A DNA stretch of 64,000 nucleotides from contig OX123197.2 in NCBI GenBank assembly GCA_944739405.2, positions 61,666,047-61,730,046 on the forward strand. The letters are read 5' to 3'. Shown piece by piece: positions 1 through 11,232 of the stretch (the first letter of the stretch is position 1; every line of letters begins with the position of its first letter). Under the pieces are notes generated by a model. The model searched no databases and was not told the origin of the DNA. It worked only from the letters and a program-made list of their open reading frames with translations. The translations under genes and the position numbers were made by a program. This DNA comes from Euclidia mi. Taxonomy: Eukaryota; Arthropoda; Insecta; Lepidoptera; Erebidae.

Positions 1-316
1 CTTAACAAAAACACGGACTGTAGCAACATTATCTATCTCCAGGATTTAAAATTAATTTATGATGTAAAATTATAAGGAAAATACTGAGGACAGCTTTTTG
101 CAATTAATCAGTGTCTTCACGTTGCGTTACAAAAGGTTCAATTTCCTTTTATTTCTATTTAGTTTGTTTTGATGTTAAACCTGATAAATCATATTTTAAG
201 GTTATATTAGAATTTGTTATTTCATCATCAAAGATGTGATGCTATCAGCATATTTTTTGTTGATATTTTTATATTTAGTTATTGATATCGTGTTAACCTT
301 ATGTGTAAGTCCTGTG
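1..316. other. AT-rich stretch, nothing recognised
   Basis: No ORF, RNA gene or repeat that I can recognise. It runs into the SINE-like remnant that starts near 317. Confidence 0.5.
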
Positions 317-600
317 TCATACTCCTAGCGTTATACTAGTTGCAACATGGGGTTCGCTTACTAGTTTAACCGGATTTTTTTGAGTATTAGTTTTTTCACA
401 GACCGACTACCTGTCTGACTGCCGCAACCATTGATCTGTATAACAACTGTTATCTCAATGGCCTCAACTCAAAGGGACAGCGATATTCCATGTTTTAGAC
501 TTACTGTATGTTTATTCAGAGGTATTGACTCCCTATATCGACTGTCAAATATCCTTCTGACGAGCACGAGGTGGACGATAATCATTAGTATTATATATCG
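317..600 (-). repeat. Degraded SINE, 'GGGATAACGCTAGGAGG' tail family
   Basis: Read on the minus strand this ends in a diverged form of the tail seen complete at 22597-22900 (on the plus strand here, cctagcgttat near 324). Blocks shared with 18250-18545, 21891-22075 and 52061-52263 are the ggggttcgcttactagt block, the cacagaNcgactNcctgtctga block and the tactgac/cgactgtca block. The tRNA-like head is not visible, so this is probably a 5'-truncated copy. Confidence 0.6.
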
Positions 601-1252
601 ATGACGATAATTATCAATTAAACACACAATAATATGTAAATTCTGCTAAACGGCTGAACTGTTATAACTTTAGTGGAACGAATATTATCAGAAGTTCTTT
701 TTATTATTGTTTTTTTTTTAAATGACAACTCCCACAAGTAATTTGTTGAACACCCACAAGTAATTTGTTGTTGAGTACAGAATTTTTTAACATGTCTTAA
801 AATAGCTTTTTATGATCACAATGTCCTTTTTATCGCCTTTTAGTCGTAGGCAGAGTTACGGTGGCGATTTTAGTAAATATGATTATGTTTCTGCAGTGTG
901 TAAAATACTCTGGTATGATAATGACGATCTCGGTTTGATAGATAGGTCAAACGTACTTTTAACAGGATATTTACCCATTGTATGGGATTGACAAAAAGAA
1001 ATGGTTCCTCTAATTTTGTTTATGGTTTTAAATTTTTTCTGCGGGTTTGAAAGCTCTGTGCAAAATTATAAAATCAGTAAGTCATTGCACCGTCCAAAAG
1101 GGATATAAAACATGTAAAGAACTTTCCAATAAATGCATTTAAACGTAGTTACAGTTAACGTTTCAACGGCTTGTATACAATTACTGAGTTATTTGATTCC
1201 AATCGATTCCTTGGTCTGGAGCTTAAATTGTGTTATTGTGTGTTGTTATTAT
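601..1252. other. AT-rich stretch with one short direct repeat
   Basis: No coding signal. Two perfect 18-bp copies of cccacaagtaatttgttg lie at 731-748 and 753-770 (period 22 bp). The 60- and 70-aa ORFs near 1133-1442 run into the SINE and are not gene-like. Confidence 0.5.
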
Positions 1253-1569
1253 GCAGTGGTTAGTCAGTCCTATACCACTGTCCTACTGCTGGGCATGGGC
1301 CTCTTCTCACTGTGAGAAGGGTAAGGCCATAGTTCACCACGCTGGCCAAGTGCGGGTTGGCAGACTTCACATGTCATTCGAGAGCATTTTGGAGAACTCT
1401 CAGACATGCAGGTTTCCTACCGATGTTTTTCTTCACCGATAAGTAAGCGATAATTAATAATTTAATACACACTTAACTTCGAAAAGTCATTGGTGCATGC
1501 CTTGGGTTCGAACCCAAACCAACCCTCTGCGTAGCATTCCGTCGCTCTCACCACTCGGCTATCGCTGCT
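1253..1569 (-). repeat. tRNA-headed SINE, 'CCCAGCAGTRGGAC' tail type
   Basis: Minus strand 5' to 3': a tRNA-like head starting agcagcgatagccgagtgg (A-box-like), then a B-box-like gggttcgaaccc. Next comes the shared body tgacttttcgaagtt and attaattatcgct, then a segment with aaacatcggtaggaaacctg, and a tail with cccagcagtaggac. The same head and body recur with different tails at 36181 and 55707. The layout is that of a common lepidopteran SINE. RNA polymerase III transcription is inferred from the boxes only. Confidence 0.75.
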
Positions 1570-3006
1570 TATTATGTAGATCGGATCATTAATTCTTCTT
1601 CCACTATTGTAAAAGTGGTATACGTGAGGAAGCAGAAACATTTGTGAGGACTTTCAGCATTGATTATCCTCCTAGGTAAAAATCTTATATCTCAGAAAAA
1701 TAGTAAACATTCAATCAACGGTCAAAAAGTAGATGACGCTCAGACTTAAAACAACAATGTGCGAATCACACAAAGTATTGCGGAATGCGCAAATTTTTCG
1801 TGGGGCGACCTAACCTAGGACATTCGTCACAGGTTTAAACAGTAAGACGACTGCTTAAAACACTGCGTCATTCTAACTCTATTTATTGGACATCATACTC
1901 ATATACTAAGTTAGTACGCCTGCATTCAAAATCTTGCCGTGACAAAGTTAGTACCCATGATATAGTAGCACGGGCTGTTTCAGCAACTCCACGTCCTGGC
2001 GTGTATTTTGCGTACGGTTAGTACCCATATCATCATATCAGCCGAATGACGTTCACTGCTGAACATAGGCCTCCCCCAAAGCTCTCGAAACAGACGGATC
2101 TTAGGTCACAACCATATAGAAATAATAAATTAAAAGAAAAATTTATCCTCACCGTTCTATTCCCAAGATCATGGACTCTGCAGTTGAGCTGTGTGGTCTT
2201 CCCGACCAGTGCTGTCACGTTCTTAGAATGTGCTACGTCGAACCTTGGACGTCGATGTGTCAAGTCCAAGTCCGAATCAGTATAATCCAATTCTAGGACT
2301 CCGTCTGTGCCGAGTCCATTTGTGTTGTCAGTGCAACCTGGTGGAGAAACATTCTAGATTATTACTTGTTCCTTACTATATTCTCACAGTAAGATTAATT
2401 CATATTCCAAAGGATCTTACAATTTTCAAGACAAGGGAGTCATTTTTATTAAGTATACAGGCTTATTAAGGCAGACCTTGCTTTTTGTACTTAAATCACA
2501 ACACCCACATTACCAAAATGGAACTAATTCACGTTTTGACAAGAAAATAACGCAGCAGCATCCAGGAACTTAAAAGCGACGAATGTACATATTACGAATA
2601 TTAAAAATTGCTGTGTGTAGTTAATTATAGTTTTGAGTAAAACATTTTCCAAAAGAAAATCGAAAGCTGAGACCTCGAAGAAGTAATCAAGATCCAATTA
2701 TAAAGAAAATGCAATTTTTCAAGCCTTTAAATGAGGCAGTAGAAAATAGCACGTATTAACACTAAAGATGCACTTAATTAAGTTGCTACGCGACCAACGC
2801 AAGGCGACTTTTATAAAAAGACGAAGAAAGAAAGTTATAGCTATACTTAAATATCTAAATTAAACAGAGTTTATTAGCTACTCAAGATGCTGGGAAAGTT
2901 CAGGATTTTTATTTTTATTTTATAAAAGAAAATTTTATTTATTTTATAAGTAGCTCAGACGGTGACCAACTCAGCAAGCTTATATATACACGCCAAGGAC
3001 TAAATC
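1570..3006. other. Non-coding stretch with a short repeat fragment
   Basis: No supported gene. A fragment near 2033-2106 contains gttcactgctgaacataggcc, a diverged match to the 'ccactgctggacataggcc' repeat seen at 12255-12350, 33624-33718 and 52751-52799. The 79-85 aa ORFs on both strands over it are chance frames. The rest is AT-rich with nothing recognised. Confidence 0.5.
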
Positions 3007-3130
3007 ATTATCATCATGATCATCCTCCTAGCCAGTAGTCCGATTCTATCCAGGGCTTTGACGCCTTGCAGCCGGGGTTCCACTTTTTAGCTTAACCAGA
3101 TTTGGCAGAATATTAGTTGTTCCACCAAGA
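3007..3130 (-). repeat. Truncated SINE tail fragment
   Basis: Begins atcattatcatcatgatcatcctcctag and continues with ggggttccactttttagcttaaccaga. This matches the 3' part of the tail family at 52061-52263 and 21891-22075. Only the tail side is present. Confidence 0.5.
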
Positions 3131-3257
3131 AGAAATAATCATAAATTGCTCGTTAAGCAGCACAATTTTTGAATCCAATCCACAGCATACGATGCATTGG
3201 TGGTGAAACTATCCTTACTAATACTATATTATAAATTCGAAAGTGTGTATGTATATA

Positions 3258-4035
3258 TGTTTGAAATAGAATTAGTTTTTATGATAAGTCAAGTCGATTA
3301 TATCAATTTAGTAACGTTTAGTTTAGTCTATTGTAAATTTTGACTATGGTCACACTGAACGGTGAATTTCCGGTTCTGAAAATTGGCTGACGCCGTTTGG
3401 TCTCTCTCGCGTGGGTTTGTAATTGAAATAAATTGATTGCCTTTTGAAAAGCACATCCTGGTAGCTTCGCGAATAGTTTGTTCGTTTCCCGCGGTCAGTG
3501 AAAAACCCCGGTATAAAAAGTTGTCTCGACCACGCCGTATCTTGTAATCCACGTTTTGCCTCTCGCGTGCTTTTGTGATAAAAAATTAAATTTGGAACCC
3601 GCTTGAAGGCTGCTTCCAAATTAAATTTGGAACCCGCTTGAAGGCCGCTTCTTGATATGCCGGCATCGGTAAACTGTGATAAAAGTCAAACTTTTGTAAC
3701 TTATCGAACATTATAAAACACGTATGTGAATTCCTGGTTGGTGCCCGAGGAGTAGGACGCCGAACTGGATCCTGTGGTATTTATTCGATTTTCTTGTTAT
3801 TTTGGCCGAAATTATAAGTTAATCTTATAGGTCCACTCAAGAGCATCATCAGGAGCATCAGTGAAGATTTGGTAAGACATTTTATTAATATTAGTTGTAA
3901 TTAGGATTATAATTCATCGCTGTGCAACGCAGTGCATTGTGTCTGGATCCTTGTCTTGTCATAGTCAGGCAGATGTATTACAACTTCCACTGTGCATTCT
4001 GAACAATTCCTGCCTGCCTACGGCAATTCTATACA
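3258..4035 (+). repeat. BEL/Pao 5' LTR (778 bp)
   Basis: Starts TGTTTGAAATAG and ends TACA, and aligns along its length with 10167-10909. It is 35 bp longer because a 35-bp segment is duplicated in tandem (3583-3617 and 3618-3652), while the 3' LTR has one copy. A TATAAAA box lies at 3512-3518. The 74- and 89-aa minus ORFs inside are chance frames that recur in both LTRs. Confidence 0.92.
3512..3518 (+). promoter_or_regulatory. TATA box in 5' LTR
   Basis: TATAAAA in the middle of the LTR, conserved at 10421-10427 in the other LTR. It would place transcription start about 25-30 bp downstream, near 3545. Inferred from the motif only. Confidence 0.45.
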
Positions 4036-4043
4036 TAAATTTT

Positions 4044-4055
4044 TGGTAACAGAGC
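4044..4055 (+). other. Putative primer-binding site of the BEL element
   Basis: tggtaacagagc lies 8 bp after the 5' LTR end. It differs by one base from tggtatcagagc, the Met-tRNA-type primer-binding site common in LTR elements. Position and similarity support the call, but the priming tRNA is not proven. Confidence 0.5.
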
Positions 4056-4769
4056 GTGGTTGAAACTTAGCCGTTGATTGTATCTAAACTCAGATTGGTA
4101 TAAGCTTGTATCTTATCACCTTGTAGACAGTATTGTAGTGTTTGTCAGAACAGTTTTTGCCTAAAATACATAATATTTATGTGTATAAGTTCACCTACAT
4201 AACTTGAAACACATTGTCATACATAACCTCAATCAGTAATTGTTTGACTTGTATTGTTGAAATCTAGCAATAATTGTTGTTGTTAGCATTAATAAGTCAG
4301 TTTGTATGGATACATAACAGCTGTATGTATCAATAAATTTAGTAAATTTAATTTATTGCATATATTGGGTTTAAAACATTATAACATTCAAACTTGACCT
4401 TGCATCATGGGCGGGTCACATTGATAAATTGAACTTAATAAACCTTTATTTTGTTATAATATATAGATAATATTGTTAGGTAACACATAATCTGTGCTTA
4501 CTTACTATTGTATATCTCAAATAACACAGCCAATCTGTCTGTTGCAAGTAATTAATTAACTTATTTGAAGTTTCAACTTTTGATAACTTTGTTTTTGTGT
4601 CAATATACTTAATTGAAACTATTAATTTTGTTGGACAGTAGATACCTGTCACTTGCCTGCACTTGCAGTAAACAGGCTAATACTTTGTTGGTTTCAGAGA
4701 ATTAACAAATATTAAGTTTTGATTGTTAATATTATTTAACGCTTGTCCGAGCTCTTTTGAAACTTGATT
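4056..4769 (+). other. BEL untranslated leader
   Basis: AT-rich leader of about 0.7 kb between the primer-binding site and the first gag ATG at 4770. No other feature seen. Confidence 0.6.
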
Positions 4770-6056
4770 ATGTCAGCTATCAAGGACTTGCGTGCGGCTG
4801 CTGTTGCTATTGCATCAGATTTGCGCTGGTTTGCCTCGGCCAGTGCCTTGGTGAACTGGCCTGATCGCCAGCAGGCCTTACTACAAAGGTATGAGCGGAT
4901 TGGTGATCGCCTGGCAAGTGTGGTTGTTGTCTCGAAGTGTCAGTTAATGATTTCACCGCTGACCAGCGAAATAAGGTCAGCGAAGATTGTGCCCAGGTCT
5001 TAGACCTGTATGATGCTGTCTCCAATAGGGCGAGACAACTAGTTGCCGATAGGGAAGGGCAACCCGGCTTAAAGCAGGAGCTTCCTAGGTCAGCACCGGG
5101 GCTGGTGAGTAGGCTTCCTACCTTAGACCTCCCCCATTTTGATGGCTGTTTAGGAAGCTACCTGAGCTTCGTTAATTTGTTTGACAGCCTGGTCAATGAC
5201 AGGGCTGACCTTCAGCCGGCACAAAAATTGGCATATTTGATGTCGGTTCTGGATGGAGAGGCCAAAGGCCTCATCCAGCATCTGCCCGTGTCTGACGAGG
5301 CGTACCAGACGGCTCGGGACTTGATTACCCGTAGGTACCATAACAAGCGTGGCCTCGCCGACACGCAAATTGAACAGATTTTGAGTTTGCCCACGCTCAC
5401 CCGGGTCTTTGGGTTGCGCACCCAACTTTTGAACCCCCTTTTGGTGGCAATCAATGCACTTAAGTGCCTTGACCTGCTCGTGGACCAATGGTCCTATCTA
5501 TTGGTGCACATTGTGCTGAAGAAGCTGCCTGCCGACCTGAGGTCGCGTTTTGAGCAGCGCTTTGGTGGGGATAGCGCGACCCATCTGCCCCCCTTTGCTG
5601 ACCTGAAGAGGTTCCTGGAGGATGAGTGCCGGGTATTGGACGACTCCGGTGGTGACACGCCGGCTAAGACGCAGCCGCCCAAGGTCAAGGAGCAGGCTCG
5701 CGTTCACACCCGAGCCAATGTTGACCGGCGCCCTCCTCGCTTTGCAGACACGCATAGCCCAGCGCAGTGCTCTTACTGCAAGGTCACGGGGCAAAGAACG
5801 ACCAGTTGTAGGGCATTCTTGGACCTTCATGTCGCCTCTCGTAGGCGCATCGCGAATGCCCGCCGCCTTTGCTTGGGGTCCCACTACCAGCGAGACTGCC
5901 CAAACTCTCGCCCCTGTCCTCACTGTGGAGGACAGCATTTGGACATTCTCTGCATGAATGCCAGAGAGGTAGGCCGCTTGTCCAACCAGCCGACGCCGCG
6001 CACGGGCGGGTGTTTTGAAGGTGGCAGCCGAGGCTCACCGGCGCGTAGCCGAGAGT
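4770..6056 (+). pseudogene. BEL/Pao gag polyprotein (frameshifted, 3' interrupted)
   Basis: Encodes the capsid-like Gag of the element, which would package its RNA in cytoplasmic particles. Translation starts at ATG 4770 (MSAIKDLRAAAVAIASDL) in one frame and must shift near 4920-4940 to the frame used from 4937. The body matches the DUF1759-type Gag of BEL elements: LPTLDLPHFDG near 5115-5150, then LQPAQKLAYLMSVLDGEAKG and DLITRRYHNKRGL. Cysteine-rich motifs follow at about 5768-5955 (CSYC, LCLGSHYQRDC, CPHCGGQHLDILC), typical of the Gag C-terminus. The frame is ended by inserted DNA near 6057, so the last 100 residues of the long ORF through 6379 are not gag. Confidence 0.85.
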
Positions 6057-6560
6057 CTATTTATTTATTTATTTGGGACAAACAAACAGTAACACATTAT
6101 ATCTGCGCACATAATGTAAACAAAGATATTATTATAAATGTGAAACCCACACCGTTAGCCACAGCATATACAATTCATATGACTATATTATACTATACTA
6201 TACTATACTATACTATACCATACTATACTAATGAACAATCTATGCGAGTAAGACTACCAGAATGTTCAAATAACTATACATCGGAATCCTTAAGTTTATT
6301 TAACAAAGCAGAACGAAATCTATTTGCTGATACTGAGAATAAATCTAATTCTGTAGTTTCTGAACAAAAGTCGTTATAGTTTTTACACAAGCGACGTAGA
6401 GGCGCCCGCAGACCAGCATTGGTGCGGCAATGGGACACAGCAAAAAGAGGACGTGCGCACATCTCTCGTCTAATAACAGTTCTTGGGACACAGTAGCATA
6501 TTTTATTATTCGCCTCGCTCAATTGATCGCCGCTCACCCCGCTTGGAGAACCGTAGCGTG
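6057..6560 (-). mobile_element. Retroelement 3'-end insertion in gag-pol
   Basis: The coding frame stops at 6056 and AT-rich foreign sequence begins with (TTTA)n, a minus-strand poly(AAAT) tail, then gggacaaacaaac. A similar (TTTA)n-tailed insertion lies at 26519-26905. GC-rich BEL-like sequence resumes somewhere before 6600, so the right edge is approximate and no target duplication was found. It contains a TATAC microsatellite at 6181-6231. Confidence 0.5.
6181..6231. repeat. (TATAC)n microsatellite
   Basis: About eight tandem 5-bp units with one C-containing variant (tatacca), inside the insertion in gag-pol. Confidence 0.85.
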
Positions 6561-6803
6561 CGCACGCCTCCTCTCTCTCGCGCACCTGAATGTGCTGTTC
6601 AGCGTCATCAGCACCATGACTGCTGCCCCAGATATTCCCCTCGTTTTGGGCGGGTGCGTCATTATGACCCCCCACAGATGGCGCGCGGATAGAGTCATCG
6701 CGCCTTTGAGGACTTCAAGCAGCACCCCCATTTTGATTTGCCTGGTCCTGGCCAACGGTCGCCGCCCAGGCAACAATAGGTAATTAACACCTGCCCTATA
6801 ACG

Positions 6804-7556
6804 CCAACCACCCCCATTGAGACCGTTATCCTACCAACGGTTGCTGTTAGGGTCTGGGGACCCACGGGGACCTCTGTTGTTGTCCGTGCTATATTGGACA
6901 CAGGTTCACAAGGTTGCATTGTTTCCACTTATTTGATAGGGCAGGATAAATTAAATATGGGCTCTTTTCCGAATTGTATGCGGGGAGTGGGTGACGTGGC
7001 CTCTAATGTTGAAGGGCAAGTTAAAGTTTTGTTTGCCCCCGTTGAATCTTCACACCCGAGGATTAAAACCTCGGCAATTGTGTTGAAGTATATTTTGGGT
7101 ATGCACCCACAGAAGCAGCTATCCGCTGCTGTGGTTAATTTGACATCGGGATTGGAACTGGCAGACCCCAAATTTGACACACCGGGACAATTCGACTTGT
7201 TGACTGGCTCTGATGTCCTCGGTGGATTTTTGATTGGTGGGAAACGGGTCTTGGTGCCAAATGGTTTGACTGCCATCCCGACCATATTTGGATTTGCTTT
7301 GATGGGACCTGTACCAAGGGAACCCGCTCCACCCGAACTTGATAATTTGTTGGCGGTAGGCTCTGCTCTCTCTGATGCAGTTCAGAGGTTTTGGGAGGTA
7401 GAGGAGCCCCCTCAAGCTGCTCGTTTGAATCCAGAACATGAGGAGTGCGAGCTGTTCTTCCAGAACAACACTGGTCGACTCTGTTCTGGTCGGCTCATTA
7501 CGAAGCTACCTTTTCTGTCTGTTCGGCCTCCGCTTGGTGAGTCACGACCTTTAGCC
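6804..7556 (+). pseudogene. BEL/Pao aspartic protease region and start of RT
   Basis: One open frame with the retropepsin-type active site LDTGSQG near 6890-6912 (DUF1758-like protease of BEL elements). The region after it includes LLTGSDVLGG and LPFLSVRPPLGESRPLAERR, which in this family leads into the RT domain. At about 7556 the sequence jumps straight to the YVDD region in another frame. The fingers and most of the palm are therefore missing, roughly 200 or more residues by family layout. The protease would cleave the polyprotein, but this copy cannot make a working Pol. Confidence 0.82.
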
Positions 7557-7560
7557 GAAA

Positions 7561-8566
7561 GACGATATTTACGTCGATGACATTTGTTCGGGCGCCTCCA
7601 CAGCGGACGAGGCGATCCTCCTGTGGGACGAATTGATAGGTATTTTGGCCTCCGCTGGTTATGAGTTGCGCAAATGGATTTGCAACTCAACAGCGCTTTT
7701 GGAGGGCTTGCCAGAGGATCATCAGCAGGATCCACATTTGTTTGAGATTGTTGACAACCCCGCCATGATGGCTGTTCTCGGCGTCCAGTACAGACCAGTC
7801 CAAGACATCTTTACGTATAACGTAGACTTGAAATTGCCTTGTTCTTGGACTAAACGTCTCGTGTTATCTACTGTCGCCAGAACTTTTGATCAAAACGGTT
7901 AGATTTGTCCTGTCATATTTTGGGCAAAATGCTTCTTGCAGAAGCTTTGGACAGCAGGATTGACCTGGGACGAACCTCTACGCGGTACTCTTGTTGAGAA
8001 ATGGACCTCTTTTGTATCCTCACTTCCTGCCGTCAACGAGATCTTCTTGCCTCGTCCCATCCTTCCTCCCGGGAAGTACAAGGCAACCCTTCACGGATTT
8101 TGTGATGCCTCGGAACGTGGTCACACGGCCGTGGTGTACTTGCGCACAGTTAGTGCCTCAGGTCAGGTGAGGGTTTTCCTGATCATGGCGAAGAGCAAGG
8201 TTGCACCCCTTCGGACATCTCTGACCATCCCAAAATTGGAGCTCTCAGGAGCAGCCCTACTTGTACGCTTATTGAATCACGTGTCTAGTACTTTGGGTAA
8301 AAGCATTTGTATTAATGGGACCTACGCCTGGACAACCAGCCAAATTGTTCTTTGTTGGTTGAAGGCTTCTGTCCACACCTTGGAGGTATTTGTCGCTAAT
8401 CGCGTTTCCCAAATACAAAAATCTGAAGTCATACTTGTTTGGAGACACGTGCCAGGTGAGCTCAACCCCGCTGATTGTGCCTCGCGCGGATGCTTGACGC
8501 CTAGTTTGATAGGTCATTCGCTGTGGTGGGTGGTGGGGTCCGGAATGGTTGAGATGACCAGAAATT
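7561..8566 (+). pseudogene. BEL/Pao RT C-terminal part and RNase H
   Basis: Begins with the catalytic YVDD (7570-7581) followed by ICSGAS. It continues through the A17-type region with a TAG stop at about 7900 in the same frame. RNase H-like motifs are HGFCDASERG, AKSKVAPLRTSLTIP and KLELSGAALLVRLL, as usual in BEL/Pao. WRHVPGELNPADCASRG near 8442 is the conserved NPADxxSRG motif. The frame ends at 8566 and the next part of Pol is in another frame. Confidence 0.85.
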
Positions 8567-8587
8567 GATTGGCCTCGAACGCCAGTT

Positions 8588-10135
8588 TTGAATACTTCTG
8601 ATTTGCCGGGTCTACGAACACTCGCTCTTGAGAAGGTAGAATGCGCCTTCGACCCCGATTTCTTGCTGAATCGCTACAGCTCCCTTGACAAGTTGTTAGG
8701 TGTTACTGCTTGGATAAAGCGTTTTGTTTTTAACTTTAGGCACCCACAACAGAAACGTCTGACACCGTTTCTTTCGCCACAGGAACGACAGGAGTCCCTC
8801 ACCTTTTGGGTACGTTCTGTACAATTGGAGCATTTTGAGAAGGAGATTGCTATCCTTTAATCAGGGAGATCGAAATTGTCGGGAGCTATCTCTAAATTGA
8901 ACCGTTTTTTGGACGATACGGCTCTCTTGCGCGTTGGAGGGCGTCACAAGAACGCCAACCTCCCTTACGGAGCACCTCACCCCCTTTTGTTACCTAAGGA
9001 CGGTCATCTGGTACGCTTGTTGGTAACTGACCGTCACCTTATAGATTCGCATGCTGGTTGTAATGCGCTGTTGGCCATTTTGCAACGCGAGTTTTGGATT
9101 TTGTCTGCCCGAAGAATTATCCGGAGTGTAGTCTTTCGCTGCATCTCTTGCTATAAGCTCAAGGCTTTTACCATGCAGCCCTTGATGGGAGACTTACCGG
9201 CAGATCGCGTAACTGAGAGCAGGACGTTTGACAGTGTTGGCACAGACTTCGCTGGTTCCTTTTTGGTGAAAACGTCGACACTTCGAAACAGCAAGACTGT
9301 TAAGGCCTACTTGTGTGTTTTTGTTTGTCTTTCCACAAAGGCCGTACATTTGGAACTGGTCTCCTCGCTTACGACCGAGGTGTTTGTAGCCACATTTGAC
9401 AGATTTTTGTCCCGCAGAGGGCTGCCTTCCTTGATCCGTTCTGACTGCGGCACTAACTTCAAGGGCACTTATAATTATTTGAATGATGTTGTTAATTTCC
9501 TTGAAACCAACAAGGCTGATATAGGCAATAGGCTTGCCCGACGTGGGATAAATTGGTTGTTTTCTCCACCAAATTGTCCACACTGGGGTGGTATATTTGA
9601 GACCACTGTAAAGTCGGCCAAAACACACTTGCGCAGGACAATCGGTGAATCTGTCCTTACATTTGAGGAACTCGCAACTGTGTTTTGTAAGATTGAGGCC
9701 GTTTTGAACTCTCGGCCATTGTGCCCGATCTCCTCAGATCCGAATGATTTGGAGGCCCTTACGCCGGGCCATTTTTTGATTGGTCGCCCACTTGTCGCCT
9801 TGCCTGAGTACCCCTATATTGATACGAGACCTGGTCGTCTCTCGCATTTTGAATTGGTACGCCAGATTACTCAGAGCTTTTGGAAACGCTGGAACTTGGA
9901 ATATTTGCACATACTCCAGCAACGCGTTAAGTGGACCGACAAGACCGATCCACCCTAGATTGGAGATCTCGTTTTGATCGGGGAGGCTAACCTTCCGCCA
10001 CTCGGATGGCGCAGGGGGCGCATTCTTCGTTTGGTGGCTGGGGCTGATGGAGTTCCCTGATTTGCTGAGGTCTTGGTGGACGGTTCGATTCTGAGGAGAG
10101 CGGTTGCAACGTTGTCACGTCTACCAACTGATTAG
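8588..10135 (+). pseudogene. BEL/Pao integrase and C-terminal domain
   Basis: Same frame throughout, with stops at about 8858, 9956 and 10061. The linker RYSSLDKLLGV leads to an N-terminal zinc-binding region (HLIDSHAG ... CISC). The rve catalytic core shows D in GTDFAGSF, D in RSDCGTNF and E in WGGIFETTVKSAK. A DUF5641-like end follows with WKRWNLEYLHILQQR and WRRGRILRL. It would have joined the cDNA copy to the host chromosome. All three catalytic acidic residues remain, so the stops and the RT deletion are the main damage. Confidence 0.88.
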
Positions 10136-10154
10136 CGGACCGGTAGGCCGGTCC

Positions 10155-10166
10155 GGGGCGGGTGGA
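10155..10166 (+). other. Polypurine tract of the BEL element
   Basis: ggggcgggtgga lies immediately before the 3' LTR start, the expected place for plus-strand priming. Confidence 0.55.
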
Positions 10167-10909
10167 TGTTTGAAATAGAATTAGTTTTTATGATAAGTCA
10201 AGTCGATTATATCGATTTAGTAACGTTTAGTTTAGTCTATTGTAAATTTTGACTATGGTCACACTGAACGGTGAATTTCCGGTTCTGATAATTGGCTGAC
10301 GCCGTTTGGTCTCTCTCGAGTGGGTTTGTAATTAAAATAAATTGATCTCCTTTTGAAAAGCACATCCTGGTAGCTTCGCGAATAGTTTGTTCGTTTCCCG
10401 CGGTCAGTGAAAAAACCCGGTATAAAAAGTTGTCTCGACCACGCCGTATCTTGTAATCCACGTTTTGCCTCTCGCGTGCTTTTGTGATAAAAAATTAAAT
10501 TTGGAACCCGCTTGAAGGCCGCTTCTTGATCTGCCGGCATCGGTAAACTGTGATAAAAGTCAAACATTTGTAACTTAGCGAACATTATTAAACACGTGTG
10601 TGAATTCCTGGTTGGTGCCCGAGGAGTAGGACGCCGAACTGGATCCTGTGGTATTTATTCGATTTTCTTGTTATTTTGGCCGAAATTATGAGTTAATCTT
10701 ATAGGTCCACTCAAGAGCATCATCAGGAGCATCAGTGAAGATTTGGTAAGACATTTTATTAATATTAGTTGTAATTAGGATTATAATTCATCGCTGTGCA
10801 ACGCAGTGCATTGTGTCTGGATCCTTGTCTTGTCGTAGTCAGGCAGATGTATTATAACTTCCACTGTGCACTCTGAACAATACCTGCCTGCGTACGGCAA
10901 TTCTAGACA
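10167..10909 (+). repeat. BEL/Pao 3' LTR (743 bp)
   Basis: Near-identical to 3258-4035 with scattered substitutions and without the 35-bp duplication. Starts TGTTTGAAATAG and ends GACA. TATA box at 10421-10427. Confidence 0.92.
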
Positions 10910-11232
10910 TTATAATTATGTTCCGTTATCAAGCTATAACGGCTGAACTGATTTTGTTGAAATTTAATATAGATATATATTGGATCATGGAAAAGGACAT
11001 AGGTTTCCATTACTTGCAAAAAAATCGTAGGGCACAAATCTAACTGTAGGAAGTAACAAGGCATGCGCTGTAAAAATTGAGTGATGCGCATTTGCTATCG
11101 TATCTGGTAGTACTGTCGCGTCATACATATTTTCATATTATAGTAAGCAAATATTAAAGTATTCGTACCTACTATAAAAGAGATTTGTGTAACCCCAAAT
11201 ATAACGCGCGCGAAGCCGCGGGCAAAATCTAT

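Larger units (their letters stand above)
3258..10909 (+). mobile_element. BEL/Pao LTR retrotransposon, internally decayed
   Basis: Two LTRs (3258-4035 and 10167-10909) flank a gag-protease-RT/RNase H-integrase order that fits BEL/Pao. The flanking 5-mers atata (3253-3257) and ttata (10910-10914) match at four of five positions, as expected for a worn 5-bp target duplication. The coding region is dead. There are frameshifts in gag and pol, a retroelement tail inserted near 6057, in-frame stops near 7902, 8858, 9956 and 10061, and loss of most of the RT domain at about 7556-7561. No envelope-like ORF is visible between integrase and the 3' LTR. Confidence 0.93.
3212..11232 (+). mobile_element. 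Possible older Helitron interrupted by the BEL element
   Basis: Sequence just left of the BEL element (3212-3257) starts TCCTTACTAATAC and resembles lepidopteran Helitron 5' ends. Sequence to the right ends near 11232 with cgcgcgaagccgcgggc followed by aaaatctat. That looks like a Helitron 3' terminus, a GC-rich hairpin region before CTRR, here CTAT. Removing 3258-10909 leaves an element of about 370 bp. The two halves were matched by eye only. Confidence 0.4.

Noticed and set aside
5150..5938. Minus-strand ORFs of 112 and 146 aa
   Set aside because: Antisense shadows of the BEL gag, which has clear family motifs on the plus strand.
6057..6379. C-terminal 100 residues of the long gag ORF as protein
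   Set aside because: The sequence changes abruptly to AT-rich retroelement tail and TATAC microsatellite. The frame stays open by chance.
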